Positions 23,952 through 32,390 of a stretch of 37,392 nucleotides of DNA are shown piece after piece. The translations under genes and the position numbers were made by a program. Source of the DNA: Dehalococcoidia bacterium (lineage in GTDB: Bacteria > Chloroflexota > Dehalococcoidia > Lucifugimonadales > UBA3495); assembly GCA_022825745.1 (NCBI GenBank), contig JAJDWF010000009.1, positions 1-37,392 of the forward strand. Direction: 5' to 3'. The notes under the pieces are model-generated. The model had not been told where the DNA came from, did no database searches, and saw only the letters and a program-made list of their open reading frames with translations. Numbering within the stretch: the stretch's first letter is position 1; each line of letters starts with the position of its first letter.

Positions 23952-25862
23952 ATGAAATGGTTCAGGATCAGCCGCAGCAGCCTGGTTGCCCTTGGCATCG
24001 CAGCGTTATTGTTAACGCCGATCGTTGCCTGCGGCACGGCCCAGGAAGCTGAGCCGCAGCAACCTGCCGCCGCTCAGCAGCAGGCCCCGGCCCAACAAGC
24101 GGCCGCGCCGCAACAGCAGGCTGCCCAGCAGCAGGCTCAGGCGCAACCCGCGGCCACGCAGCCGGCGGCTGCATCGGCCGCTTCGAGTCAGGCCGCTCAG
24201 TCGGGTTCGGGACAATCGGCCCCCGCCCAGGCCGCGCCAACCGCCGCGCCTCAGCAGGCCGCGCCATCGGACGCGACCGGCCAGACGGTTGAACCCACCG
24301 GGACGCTGAACACGGGCCTGAAGGAAATGGGCCCGTTCTTCCTGCATCCCAGCACCCTGGGCAACCCCCAGATCTTCGTGCACGGCACCGCGCCCATCGG
24401 CGAAGGGCTGTTGCAGGAAGACGTGAACCGCAACGTGCTCGGCCTGCTGGCGGAGTCGTGGGAGATTTCCGACGACTTCCTGACCTGGACGTTCAAGCTG
24501 AACAAGGGAGTCCAGTTCCACAAGGGCTACGGTGAGATGACCTCCGAGGACGTGGTGTGGTCGATGCAGCAGTGGGGCTTGAGCAAGCATCCCCGGGCCG
24601 GCCAGCTGGAAAATTTCTGGGCGCCGCGGCCGGGTTCCGAAATAATCGACGATCACACCTTTAAAGTACATACGGGTGACCCGTTGGTTCATGTGATTGC
24701 CCAGCGCTGGCTCATGACGCCGGGCGGCGCCTCCACGTTCATCGCCAGCAAGAGGCAGACCGAGGAACTGGGCGTGGAAGCGGCCAGCGAGGATATGGCG
24801 GCCACCGGCCCCTGGGAAATCGTTGACCACCGCACCGGCGAGTTCTGGAAAATGGCCGCGGTGCGCGACCACTGGCGGCACACGCCCGAGTTCGCCGAGT
24901 TCATAATGTGGGAAATCCCCGAGGAATCATCCCGGGTCGCCGGCTTCCAGACCGGCAATCTGGACACGTTCCTGATGGGCTATGACTCCATCCCCAGCGT
25001 TCTGGACGTAGAGGGCGCACAACTGATGAAAGTGCCCAACGCCATCGTGCAGAGCCTGCGGATTTACGGAAACTGGTACCCTGTGCCCGGCGTGGAAGCG
25101 CGGGCCGGCTATGACCCCGAACTGCCGTGGATCTCCGCGTCGGACAACATCAACTCGGCAGAGTGGGACAACGCGCGCAAGGTGCGGCTGGCCCTGATGA
25201 CCGCCATTGACCGCCAGGCGTTGGTGGACGAAATCCTGTCCGGCAACGGAAACACCAGCACTCCCATCCATTCCTACAGCGGCTTTGAGCATTACCTGGA
25301 CGGACGGGACTGGGAATATGACCCGGACCGCGCTCAGCAGTTGCTGGAGGAGGCCGGGTACCCGGACGGTTTCAGCATCACGCTGACGCCAGCCCTGCGC
25401 GGCGCGCCCCAGGAAGTGGAAAGTTGCGAGGCCATCGCCCAGATGTGGGAGAACATCGGCCTGGACGTGGATTTCCAGCGGATTCCCTACGGAACCCTCC
25501 GGCCCACGCTGGTGGGACGCACCTACCAGGGCGCGACCTGCCATGCCGGTGGCCCCCTGCCCACGCCGGCCAACGGCTTTGGCAGCTACCTGACGGAAAA
25601 CCCCTTCAACCGCGGGTTGGAGCACGCCTACTCCGACGACCTGATGCGGCGGGCGATGGCCGAGGTTGACCCCGTGGAGCGGGAAGCCATGGAGCGCGAG
25701 CTCGGACAGTTCCTGTTCGACAACGCCCTGACCGACCTCACCTACTACAACATCGACGCCATCTGGCCCGTCGGCCCGCGCATCGAGCCGTGGACCGAAC
25801 ACGTCCGGCGCAGCGACGTGCGCCAAATCAACGGCTACGAGTACATTCGTCACCGGCGATAG
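23952..25862 (+). CDS. Family 5 (peptide/nickel-type) solute-binding lipoprotein, first copy
   Basis: A 636-residue lipoprotein that delivers a ligand to an ABC importer. The signal ends in LTPIVAC with Cys27. Residues of about 30-115 are a low-complexity Gln/Ala/Pro tether. The binding domain follows, with GPFFLHPSTLGNPQIFVHG, LAESWEISDDFLTWTFKLNKGVQFHKGYGEMTSEDVVWS, typical of the SBP_bac_5 family, and an RAQQLLEEAGYPDGFSITL segment near 460. GGAGGT lies eight bases before the ATG. It is the first gene of the importer operon and a paralogue of the next gene. Peptides are the common ligand, but sugars, opines or nickel are also known for the family. Confidence 0.95.
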   Translation: MKWFRISRSSLVALGIAALLLTPIVACGTAQEAEPQQPAAAQQQAPAQQAAAPQQQAAQQQAQAQPAATQPAAASAASSQAAQSGSGQSAPAQAAPTAAPQQAAPSDATGQTVEPTGTLNTGLKEMGPFFLHPSTLGNPQIFVHGTAPIGEGLLQEDVNRNVLGLLAESWEISDDFLTWTFKLNKGVQFHKGYGEMTSEDVVWSMQQWGLSKHPRAGQLENFWAPRPGSEIIDDHTFKVHTGDPLVHVIAQRWLMTPGGASTFIASKRQTEELGVEAASEDMAATGPWEIVDHRTGEFWKMAAVRDHWRHTPEFAEFIMWEIPEESSRVAGFQTGNLDTFLMGYDSIPSVLDVEGAQLMKVPNAIVQSLRIYGNWYPVPGVEARAGYDPELPWISASDNINSAEWDNARKVRLALMTAIDRQALVDEILSGNGNTSTPIHSYSGFEHYLDGRDWEYDPDRAQQLLEEAGYPDGFSITLTPALRGAPQEVESCEAIAQMWENIGLDVDFQRIPYGTLRPTLVGRTYQGATCHAGGPLPTPANGFGSYLTENPFNRGLEHAYSDDLMRRAMAEVDPVEREAMERELGQFLFDNALTDLTYYNIDAIWPVGPRIEPWTEHVRRSDVRQINGYEYIRHRR

Positions 25863-25910
25863 GCCAGGCGCCGAAGGTCAAAATTCCCACACCAGAAGCA
25901 CGAGGTATCT

Positions 25911-27812
25911 ATGCGTTACATAGCTGGAAAGCCCACCATCGTGGCCCTGCTCGCGCTGTCATTGCTGCTGGCGCTGATCCTGGCCTGCGGCGGCGCGGCA
26001 GAGACGGACCAACCGGCCGCCGGTTCGACATCATCCGGCCAGAGCGCGGCGCCGGCAGCGTCATCAGGATCATCGGCGGCGCCGGCCGCTACCGCGCCGG
26101 CAGCGGCGTCATCGGGGTCGTCAATGGCTCCGGCGGCGACGGAGGTTCCGGCCGCGGCTCCGGTGGCCGCGCCCACGGCCACGCCGCAAACCGCGGCGGC
26201 CGTAACTGAGGAAAGGCCCAGCGGCCGGCTGACGGTGGGGCAGAAGGAACTCGGCCCCTTCATGGGCCATCCCGCCCTGACCGGCAACCCCCAGATTTTC
26301 GTCCTGCAAACCGCCCCCATCGGCGAGTCCCTGCTGACCGTCAGCGCCGACCTGGAGCCGGTACCCATGCTGGCGCAGAGCTGGGAAGTGTCGGAGGACG
26401 GCTCAACGTGGACCTTCAACCTTGCCCAGGGCGTACAGCTCCACAAGGGCTACGGCGAAATGACCGCCGAGGACGTCATCTGGAGCATGCGGCAGTTCGG
26501 AGCGGAAGGCTCCAAGCACCCGCGCGCCTCCAACATGCGCGGCATCTGGGAAAACCCGGACGGCCACGCCATCGCCGTTGACGACTACACCGTGGAAGTC
26601 AACACCGGCGAGCCCTGGTCGGAAGTTCCCGTCAACGAGATTCTGACCAGCCCGGGCGGCGGCGGCACCTGGATCGTCAGCAAGAAACAGACCGAAGAGC
26701 TGGGGGTGGAAGAAGCCAACAGCCAGATTTCCGCCACGGGTTCCTGGGACCTGGTTGACTTCCAGACCAGCGCGTGGTGGTTGATGGAGGCCGTGGAAGG
26801 CCACTGGCGGAAGACCCCCCACTTCGCTGAGCTGATGTTCCAGGAAATACCCGAAGAGTCGTCCCGCGTGGCCGGGTTCCAGACCGGAAACCTGGACACG
26901 ACCCTCATCGCCTTTGACTCGCTGTCGCTGGTCGAGGAAGTGGATGGCGCGGAGATCATGCGCGTCCCCGGCGGCGGTGAATCGGCGCTGACCTTCTACG
27001 GACAATACTACGTGGGCATCGGCACCGAGGACCAGCAGCCCGGCTACGATCCGGAACTGCCCTGGGTCTCCTCCGATCCCGACATCAACTCCGACGCCTG
27101 GAAGAACGCGGCCAAGGTACGCACTGCGCTGTCCATCGCCATTGACCGGCAGGGCATCGTGGATACCCTGCTGCACGGCTACGGCTCTCCCGCAGTGCTT
27201 TGGGATTTCGGCCAGTACGAAGAGTCCTGGCTGCCCCAGGAACTGCGCTGGGAGTTCGACCCCGAACGGGCCAGGGAGCTACTCGCCGAGGCCGGATACC
27301 CGGACGGGTTCAGCATCACGCTGACCCCCTCGCTGCGCGGCGCGCCCGTGGAAGTGGAGGCCTGTGAAGCCATCGCCACCATGTGGGGCGACATCGGCGT
27401 GGACGTCAAGTTCCAGAGCCTGCCCTACACCACGCTGCGGCCCAGCCTCATCGCCCGCAACTACCAGGGTTCAACCTGCCACGCCGGCGGCATCCGGCTG
27501 GAGCCGGGGCAAGGCTTCTCGGGTATGCTGTCCCAGCTGAACCACCAGGCCGTCTGGAACCGGGGCGTTGAGCACCCGTGGCTGGACGAGAAAGTGTCGC
27601 AACACATGGCCGAGGTGAACACCGAGGCTCGCCGTGAGCTGGCCATCGAAATCGCCACATTCATGTTCGAGAACGCCATCACCGGCGTCGGGCTGTACAA
27701 CTTCGACTCCCTCTGGCCGGTGGGGCCCAACATCCAACCCTGGATCGAGGGCGTACGCTACCGTGACCTGCGGAACATCAACGGTTACGAATACATACGG
27801 CCCCGTGGATAA
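25911..27812 (+). CDS. Family 5 solute-binding lipoprotein, second copy
   Basis: A 633-residue paralogue of the preceding protein. The lipobox is LALILAC with Cys26, then an Ala/Ser/Pro tether to about residue 100 (SSGSS and APAAT units) that differs from the Gln-rich tether of the first copy. The binding domain matches the first copy along its length, as in KELGPFMGHPALTGNPQIF, VQLHKGYGEMTAEDV, SSRVAGFQTGNLDT and AGYPDGFSITLTPSLRGAP. GAGG lies a few bases upstream of the ATG, 48 bases after the first copy. Two binding proteins on one permease usually widen the ligand range; whether both use the same permease is inference from the operon. Confidence 0.95.
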   Translation: MRYIAGKPTIVALLALSLLLALILACGGAAETDQPAAGSTSSGQSAAPAASSGSSAAPAATAPAAASSGSSMAPAATEVPAAAPVAAPTATPQTAAAVTEERPSGRLTVGQKELGPFMGHPALTGNPQIFVLQTAPIGESLLTVSADLEPVPMLAQSWEVSEDGSTWTFNLAQGVQLHKGYGEMTAEDVIWSMRQFGAEGSKHPRASNMRGIWENPDGHAIAVDDYTVEVNTGEPWSEVPVNEILTSPGGGGTWIVSKKQTEELGVEEANSQISATGSWDLVDFQTSAWWLMEAVEGHWRKTPHFAELMFQEIPEESSRVAGFQTGNLDTTLIAFDSLSLVEEVDGAEIMRVPGGGESALTFYGQYYVGIGTEDQQPGYDPELPWVSSDPDINSDAWKNAAKVRTALSIAIDRQGIVDTLLHGYGSPAVLWDFGQYEESWLPQELRWEFDPERARELLAEAGYPDGFSITLTPSLRGAPVEVEACEAIATMWGDIGVDVKFQSLPYTTLRPSLIARNYQGSTCHAGGIRLEPGQGFSGMLSQLNHQAVWNRGVEHPWLDEKVSQHMAEVNTEARRELAIEIATFMFENAITGVGLYNFDSLWPVGPNIQPWIEGVRYRDLRNINGYEYIRPRG

Positions 27813-27846
27813 TTCGACGGGATGACAGCGGGCAGGTAACGCCAGC

Positions 27847-28359
27847 ATGGGGTGGCAAAAACCCTGGATATCGATTATCGCGCGAACCCTTCTGGGATTA
27901 CCCCTGGCGGCAGTGCTGGGGGTAATCGGAATGGCGGTAGCGTCAGCGTTGTCGGTGTTCTTCGGCGTGGCGGGCCTGCCCACGCTGCTGACCCTGTTGA
28001 TGATCGGCGCCGGTGTCGGCGCCGGCATCGGCGCGGGGTTGATGATGCTTCGCATCGACTCGATTCCACCCTGGCCGCTCCTGTTGGCGGCCGGGCTGGC
28101 CCTCGCCCTGGTCAGCGCGCTGGGAGCCTGGGCCGGGTTCCAGGTCGGCGACCGGATATCCGCAATCGAGGACGCCAACTGTGTTGGCGTATGCGGCTAT
28201 CTGTTCAAGCCTCGAACCTACATCGCTTTGGGGGCGACGCTGGTGGCCAACGTCATCGCGCTGGTGTTCAACGTCGGTTACGAGGGAGTGTTCGGACGAT
28301 GGTTCCGCACGGAGCAACGCGAACCTGGGCGCTCCGCCGGGAATCAATCTGTGAGGTAG
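27847..28359 (+). CDS. Four-helix membrane protein of unknown function in the importer operon
   Basis: A 170-residue integral membrane protein with about four hydrophobic helices (roughly 16-40, 44-67, 77-99, 124-146). The second is glycine-rich (IGAGVGAGIGAG). A loop of about 100-122 holds two cysteines (Cys112, Cys116) in CVGVC, and the basic C-terminal tail suggests a cytoplasmic end. I do not recognise the family. The ribosome binding site is weak. It lies between the binding-protein genes and dppB; its stop is six bases from the dppB ATG, whose GAGGTAG site overlaps this gene, so the two are coupled. Confidence 0.8.
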   Translation: MGWQKPWISIIARTLLGLPLAAVLGVIGMAVASALSVFFGVAGLPTLLTLLMIGAGVGAGIGAGLMMLRIDSIPPWPLLLAAGLALALVSALGAWAGFQVGDRISAIEDANCVGVCGYLFKPRTYIALGATLVANVIALVFNVGYEGVFGRWFRTEQREPGRSAGNQSVR

Positions 28360-28365
28360 CGAAAT

Positions 28366-29283
28366 ATGCAGCGATACCTGTTGCGGCGCATCCTGCTGGC
28401 GCTGGTCACCCTGCTCGCCGTATCCCTCATCATCTTCGTGATGAGCCGGGCCGCGGGGGATCCCAGGCACGTTTACCTGGATGACTATTCCACGCAAGAA
28501 GACTGGGACCGGCTCACCGCCAGCCTGGGCCTGGACAAGCCCTACTACCAGCAGTACGGCATCTTCCTGGGCAGCGCGCTGAAGGGCGACTTCGGCGAGT
28601 CCATCAAGGAAGGCCGCCCGTCCATGGAAGTCATCATTGAGCGTCTGCCCGCCACGTTCCAACTCGGCCTGGCCGCTTTCGCCTTTTCCGTAATCGTGGG
28701 CGTACCCCTGGGGATACTTTCGGCCGTGAAACGCGGCACCTTCCTCGACATGGTCGGCAAGATTGTGGCCCTGGTGGGACAGTCCGCGCCCGTGTTCTGG
28801 CTGGGGCTGATGCTCGTGTTCCTGTTCGCGGTGCGGCTGGACTGGCTGCCGCCCTACGGACGGCAGGAGATTTCCAGCATCGTACTGCCGGCGGTGGCCC
28901 TGGGCTGGTTCTACGCGGCGGCCAACCTGCGCCTGCTGCGCTCCGCAATGCTGAACGTGCTGGATTCCGAGTACGTGAAGCTGGCGCGGGCCAAGGGCGT
29001 ATCCAACAATGCCGTCATCTGGAAACATTCCCTGCGCAACGCCCTGATACCGGTGTTGACCTTCGCGGGGATCACCCTGGGCAGCCTGGTGACCGGTTCG
29101 CTGGTGGTGGAAACCGTGTTCGCGTGGCCCGGGCTGGGCCAACTGGCGATCCAGGCCCTGGCCGGCAACGACTATCCGCTGCTGCAGGCCGTGGTGATCG
29201 TGTTCACGCTGATGTACGTAACGGCGGCCCTGCTGGTGGACATCATGTACGCATACATTGATCCCAGGATCAGGTACGCATAG
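28366..29283 (+). CDS. dppB: ABC importer permease, DppB/OppB type
   Basis: A 305-residue inner-membrane permease with the family layout: a first helix (LLRRILLALVTLLAVSLIIFV), a soluble loop with LGLDKPYYQQYG, and a five-helix core. The cytoplasmic coupling loop that docks on the ATPases reads SEYVKLARAKGVSNNAVIWKHSLRNAL (EAA loop, near 205-230). The C-terminal DPRIRYA is typical. GAGGTAG precedes the ATG. It pairs with the next gene as the translocation pore. The dpp name marks the family; peptide transport is not shown. Confidence 0.95.
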   Translation: MQRYLLRRILLALVTLLAVSLIIFVMSRAAGDPRHVYLDDYSTQEDWDRLTASLGLDKPYYQQYGIFLGSALKGDFGESIKEGRPSMEVIIERLPATFQLGLAAFAFSVIVGVPLGILSAVKRGTFLDMVGKIVALVGQSAPVFWLGLMLVFLFAVRLDWLPPYGRQEISSIVLPAVALGWFYAAANLRLLRSAMLNVLDSEYVKLARAKGVSNNAVIWKHSLRNALIPVLTFAGITLGSLVTGSLVVETVFAWPGLGQLAIQALAGNDYPLLQAVVIVFTLMYVTAALLVDIMYAYIDPRIRYA

Positions 29284-29297
29284 GGGAGGAGAGCATC

Positions 29298-30197
29298 GTG
29301 GCAGCAGAAGGAACTCTGGTCGTCCAGCCGGCGCCGATGCCGGCCCGCATCGCCAGGCGCGCCTGGCAGTTGCGGCGGTGGCCGCTGATACCCATGTTTA
29401 TCCTGGCGCTCTTTATCGTCACCGGCGTATTCGCGCCGCTGATCGCCCCGCACGACCCAGAGCGCGGCGGCCTGCGTGACCGCAACCTCCCGCCGGCGTG
29501 GGAAGAGGGAGGAAGCTCCGAATTCCTGCTGGGAACCGATCACCTGGGCCGCGATATGCTGAGCCGGGTCATCTTCGGCGCCCGCATATCGCTGGTCGTC
29601 GCCGCGGTGACCCTGGGCGTGGGCATGGGAATCGGCGTGGCCAGCGGCCTGGCCGCCGGATGGTACGGCGGCTGGATCGACGAGGTGCTGATGAGGGTGG
29701 TGGACATCAAGCTGGCCATACCAACCATCTTGCTGGCGCTGGTCCTGGTGCTGGCGCTGGGCCAATCGTTCCTGATCATCGTGGCTGTACTGGCCATCGC
29801 CGTCTGGCCGCGCTTCGCCAGAAACGTGCGTGGCGAGGTGTTGCAGTTAAAGACGATGGACTTCGTGGCCCTGGCCAAAGTGGCCGGGGCGTCAACGCCG
29901 CGCATACTGTTCATTCACATCTTCCCCGGCGTCATCAACACGCTGATCGTGCTGGCGACGCTGGAGGTGGGTATCGTAATCCTGCTGGAGTCCACGCTCA
30001 GCTTCCTGGGCGCGGGCGTGCCTCCGCCCACGCCGGCGTGGGGATCAATGGTGTCCGACGGCCGGGACCGCCTGGCGGTGGCGTGGTGGATTTCCACGAT
30101 GCCCGGACTGGCCATCATGGCCACCGTGTTGTCGATGAACCTGTTTGGCGACTGGCTTCGGGACCGCCTGGACCCCCGGCTGCGGCAGCTGGGATAA
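29298..30197 (+). CDS. dppC: ABC importer permease, DppC/OppC type
   Basis: A 299-residue permease. It has the N-terminal OppC_N-like helix (LIPMFILALFIVTGVFAPLIAPHDP), then the segment LLGTDHLGRDMLSRVIFGARISL found in all DppC proteins, a five-helix core and the EAA loop with DFVALAKVAGASTPRILFIHIFPG near 190-213. It ends in GDWLRDRLDPRLRQLG as in the family. The start is a GTG with GGAGGAGA ten bases upstream, 14 bases after dppB. A dispersed repeat separates it from the ATPase genes. Confidence 0.95.
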   Translation: MAAEGTLVVQPAPMPARIARRAWQLRRWPLIPMFILALFIVTGVFAPLIAPHDPERGGLRDRNLPPAWEEGGSSEFLLGTDHLGRDMLSRVIFGARISLVVAAVTLGVGMGIGVASGLAAGWYGGWIDEVLMRVVDIKLAIPTILLALVLVLALGQSFLIIVAVLAIAVWPRFARNVRGEVLQLKTMDFVALAKVAGASTPRILFIHIFPGVINTLIVLATLEVGIVILLESTLSFLGAGVPPPTPAWGSMVSDGRDRLAVAWWISTMPGLAIMATVLSMNLFGDWLRDRLDPRLRQLG

Positions 30198-30210
30198 CCG
30201 TGGGCCCAAA

Positions 30211-30252
30211 ATCCCCCTCTCCCTTGACGGGACAGGGCCGGGGTGAGCGTGA
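30211..30252. repeat. Dispersed CCCTCTCCC repeat inside the importer operon
   Basis: CCCTCTCCC, TTGAC loop, GGGACAGGG pair with one mismatch (30215-30237), followed by GCCGGGGTGAGCGTG. This is the pattern of a well-known intergenic repeat (translated as PSPLTGQGRGE here) found in many genomes. It fills nearly the whole 61-base gap between dppC and dppD, and its end supplies the GAAAGGA just before the dppD ATG. Confidence 0.7.
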
Positions 30253-30258
30253 AAGGAA

Positions 30259-31251
30259 ATGACTACCAACACAACAGTCAACGATAATCCGGTGGTTTTG
30301 CAGGTCGATGGGCTGAAAACCTACTTCGAGACCCGCTGGGGAACCGTCAAGGCGGTGGACGGGGTCAGCTTCGATTTGAAGAAGGGCGAGACCCTGGGCA
30401 TCGTGGGGGAATCCGGGTCCGGCAAGTCGGTGACCATGCTGTCATTGATGCGGCTGATCCCCAGCCCTCCGGGTCAAATCGTGGATGGCCGCATCCTGCT
30501 GGAGGGCCAGGACCTGGTTCCGCTGTCCGACAAGGAAATGAGCGAGATCCGGGGCAGCCAGATCGCGTTGATCATCCAGGACCCCATGACGTCGCTGAAC
30601 CCGGTCTTTTCCATCGGCAACCAGGTGGGAGAGGCCATCAAGATTCACCAGGACATCCCCAAGCGCACGGTGGTCCAGCAGGTGCTGGACGTGCTACGGA
30701 AAGTGAACATCCCCGCCGCCGATACCCGGGTCCGGGACTACCCCCACCAGATGAGCGGCGGCATGCGCCAGCGCGTGGTGGGCGCCATCGGCATATCCTG
30801 CGAGCCGATGGTGCTGATTGCCGACGAACCGACCACGTCCCTGGACGTGACCATCCAGGCCCAGTACCTGAAGCTGTTGAAGGAACTGCAGGAGGCTTCC
30901 GACATCGCGCTGATTTTCATCACGCACGACTTCGGCATCGTCGCCAAGATGTGCGACCGGGTGGCGGTGATGTACGCGGGCAAAATCGTGGAGATGGGAG
31001 ACGTCCGGGACATCTTCAACAACCCCTCCCATCCCTACACCGAAGCGCTGCTGTCGTCGGTTCCCAAGCTGGAGGAGGACGTGGAACGCCTGTATTCCAT
31101 CGAGGGCCAGCCGCCGACGCTCCACGACCTGCCGCCCGGGTGTCCGTTCGCGCCCCGGTGTCAATACGTGATGGACAAATGCTCTCAGACCTATCCGCCG
31201 GAGTTCAACGTAACGGATGGCCACTACGCCGCTTGCTGGAGGCTGGAATGA
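30259..31251 (+). CDS. dppD: ABC importer ATPase, DppD/OppD type
   Basis: A 330-residue ATPase. Walker A is GESGSGKS at 50-57, followed by the Q-loop ([11 protein letters not shown]), signature MSGGMRQRV, Walker [13 protein letters not shown] and switch His in FITHDFG. The C-terminal oligopeptide-type extension has [14 protein letters not shown], where the cysteines bind a [4Fe-4S] cluster in DppD/OppD relatives. The ATG has AAAGGA immediately upstream, inside the end of a dispersed repeat. The stop overlaps the dppF start by four bases (ATGA), so translation is coupled. Confidence 0.95.
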   Translation: MTTNTTVNDNPVVLQVDGLKTYFETRWGTVKAVDGVSFDLKKGETLGIVGESGSGKSVTMLSLMRLIPSPPGQIVDGRILLEGQDLVPLSDKEMSEIRGSQIALIIQDPMTSLNPVFSIGNQVGEAIKIHQDIPKRTVVQQVLDVLRKVNIPAADTRVRDYPHQMSGGMRQRVVGAIGISCEPMVLIADEPTTSLDVTIQAQYLKLLKELQEASDIALIFITHDFGIVAKMCDRVAVMYAGKIVEMGDVRDIFNNPSHPYTEALLSSVPKLEEDVERLYSIEGQPPTLHDLPPGCPFAPRCQYVMDKCSQTYPPEFNVTDGHYAACWRLE

Positions 31252-32252
31252 CCACTTTGGATGCCAGGCCGATGGCAGACACCACAAACGAGGTGCTGCT
31301 GGAGGCGGAGGGCCTGAAAAAATACTTCCCGGTCACCAAGGGTCTGCTGATCTCCAAAGTAACCGGGTGGATCAAGGCGGTTGACGGCGTGTCGTTCCAG
31401 ATCCGCGCCGGCGAAACCCTGGGCATCGTGGGCGAGTCCGGCTGCGGCAAGAGCACCACGGCCAAGATGCTCTTGCAGCTGGAAGACCCGACGGAAGGCA
31501 CGATACGCTACCAGGGCAAGGAGATTCAGAACGCCACCGCCGACGAGCGCCGGGCGTATCGAAGTTCGGTACAGGCCGTGTTCCAGGACCCCTGGAGCTC
31601 CCTGAACCCCAGGATGCGGGTCCGCGACCTGATCGCCGAGCCCATGGTGATCAACCTCAATCTCAGCCGGCGGGAGATGCAGGACCGCGTCTCCAAGCTG
31701 CTGGAAGACGTGGGGCTGAGCAGTTACCACGCCAATCTGTACCCCCACGAGTTCAGCGGGGGACAGCGCCAGCGCCTGGCGATTGCCCGGGCTCTGTCCG
31801 TGGAACCGCAGGTCATCGTCCTTGACGAACCCGTGTCTGCGCTGGACGTTTCGATTCGCGCCCAGATCATGAACCTGCTGCGAGACCTGCAGCAGGAGTA
31901 CAACGTCAGCTATTTGCTGATCGCCCACCACCTGGCAACCGTCCGGTACATGTGCGACTGGGTCGCCGTGATGTATCTGGGACAGATTGTGGAGTTCGGC
32001 CCTACCAGGGAGCTATTCGACAACGCCTCGCATCCCTACACCAAGGCGCTGATGAACGCGGCGCTGCCGTCGCACCCGGACATCGAGCAGGAAGAGATGA
32101 TCCTGACCGGCGAGGTGCCCTCGCCGCTGAACCCGCCCGAGGGGTGCCGGTTCCACCCCAGGTGCCCGTTCGTGATTGACCAGTGTTCGACGGTCGTTCC
32201 CCAGGTGCGGGAGTTGGCGCCGGGACACCTGGTGTCCTGCCACCTGTACTGA
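31248..32252 (+). CDS. dppF: ABC importer ATPase, DppF/OppF type
   Basis: A 334-residue ATPase, partner of DppD. Walker A is GESGCGKST at 62-70, then [13 protein letters not shown] in the Q-loop, [15 protein letters not shown] as signature, [14 protein letters not shown] as Walker B and LIAHHLATV as the switch. The C-terminal extension has [14 protein letters not shown], again with paired cysteines. The start is the ATG at 31248 that overlaps the dppD stop (ATGA); the longer ORF reading back to 30951 lies inside dppD and is rejected. It is the last gene of the importer operon; two small hairpins follow. Confidence 0.95.
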   Translation: MTTLDARPMADTTNEVLLEAEGLKKYFPVTKGLLISKVTGWIKAVDGVSFQIRAGETLGIVGESGCGKSTTAKMLLQLEDPTEGTIRYQGKEIQNATADERRAYRSSVQAVFQDPWSSLNPRMRVRDLIAEPMVINLNLSRREMQDRVSKLLEDVGLSSYHANLYPHEFSGGQRQRLAIARALSVEPQVIVLDEPVSALDVSIRAQIMNLLRDLQQEYNVSYLLIAHHLATVRYMCDWVAVMYLGQIVEFGPTRELFDNASHPYTKALMNAALPSHPDIEQEEMILTGEVPSPLNPPEGCRFHPRCPFVIDQCSTVVPQVRELAPGHLVSCHLY

Positions 32253-32299
32253 CGGTTTTCTACCGTCCAGCCGGGCCCCGATGACACCTTCGGCCCGGC
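32251..32299 (+). terminator. Tandem hairpins after the importer operon
   Basis: GACGGT-TTTCT-ACCGTC (32251-32267, perfect six-base arms) starts in the dppF stop codon. GCCGGGCC at 32270-32277 pairs with GGCCCGGC at 32292-32299 around a 14-base loop. Neither has a T-run, so this is a possible end of transcription or 3' stabiliser rather than a textbook terminator. Confidence 0.45.
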
Positions 32300-32308
32300 A
32301 ACGTGCTA

Positions 32309-32337
32309 TTGACTCACGAACGTAAGTTTCGTATTAT
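32309..32337 (+). promoter_or_regulatory. Promoter of imuB-dnaE2
   Basis: TTGACT at 32309-32314 (five of six) and TATTAT at 32332-32337 (five of six) are 17 bases apart, the best -35/-10 pair in the window along with that of the importer. RNA would start near 32344 and leave a leader of about 47 bases with GGAGG at 32379. Confidence 0.75.
32317..32331 (+). promoter_or_regulatory. LexA-like SOS box in the imuB promoter spacer
   Basis: The sequence CGAACGTAAGTTTCG holds GAAC, four bases, GTTT, matching seven of eight half-site bases of the GAAC-N4-GTTC box bound by LexA of Gram-positive and actinobacterial type. It fills the spacer between -35 and -10, where a bound repressor would block RNA polymerase. 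The downstream genes are classical SOS genes. The LexA of this organism is not in the window, so its real binding motif is not known. Confidence 0.65.
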
Positions 32338-32390
32338 TGTTCCCGCATAGGCAAGGGCTGCCGCCCGAGCAGCGCCCTGGAGGATGCGAC

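Noticed and set aside
30951..31247. Long 5' extension of the DppF frame
   Set aside because: It runs inside dppD in another frame; the ATGA overlap at 31248 gives the family N-terminus.
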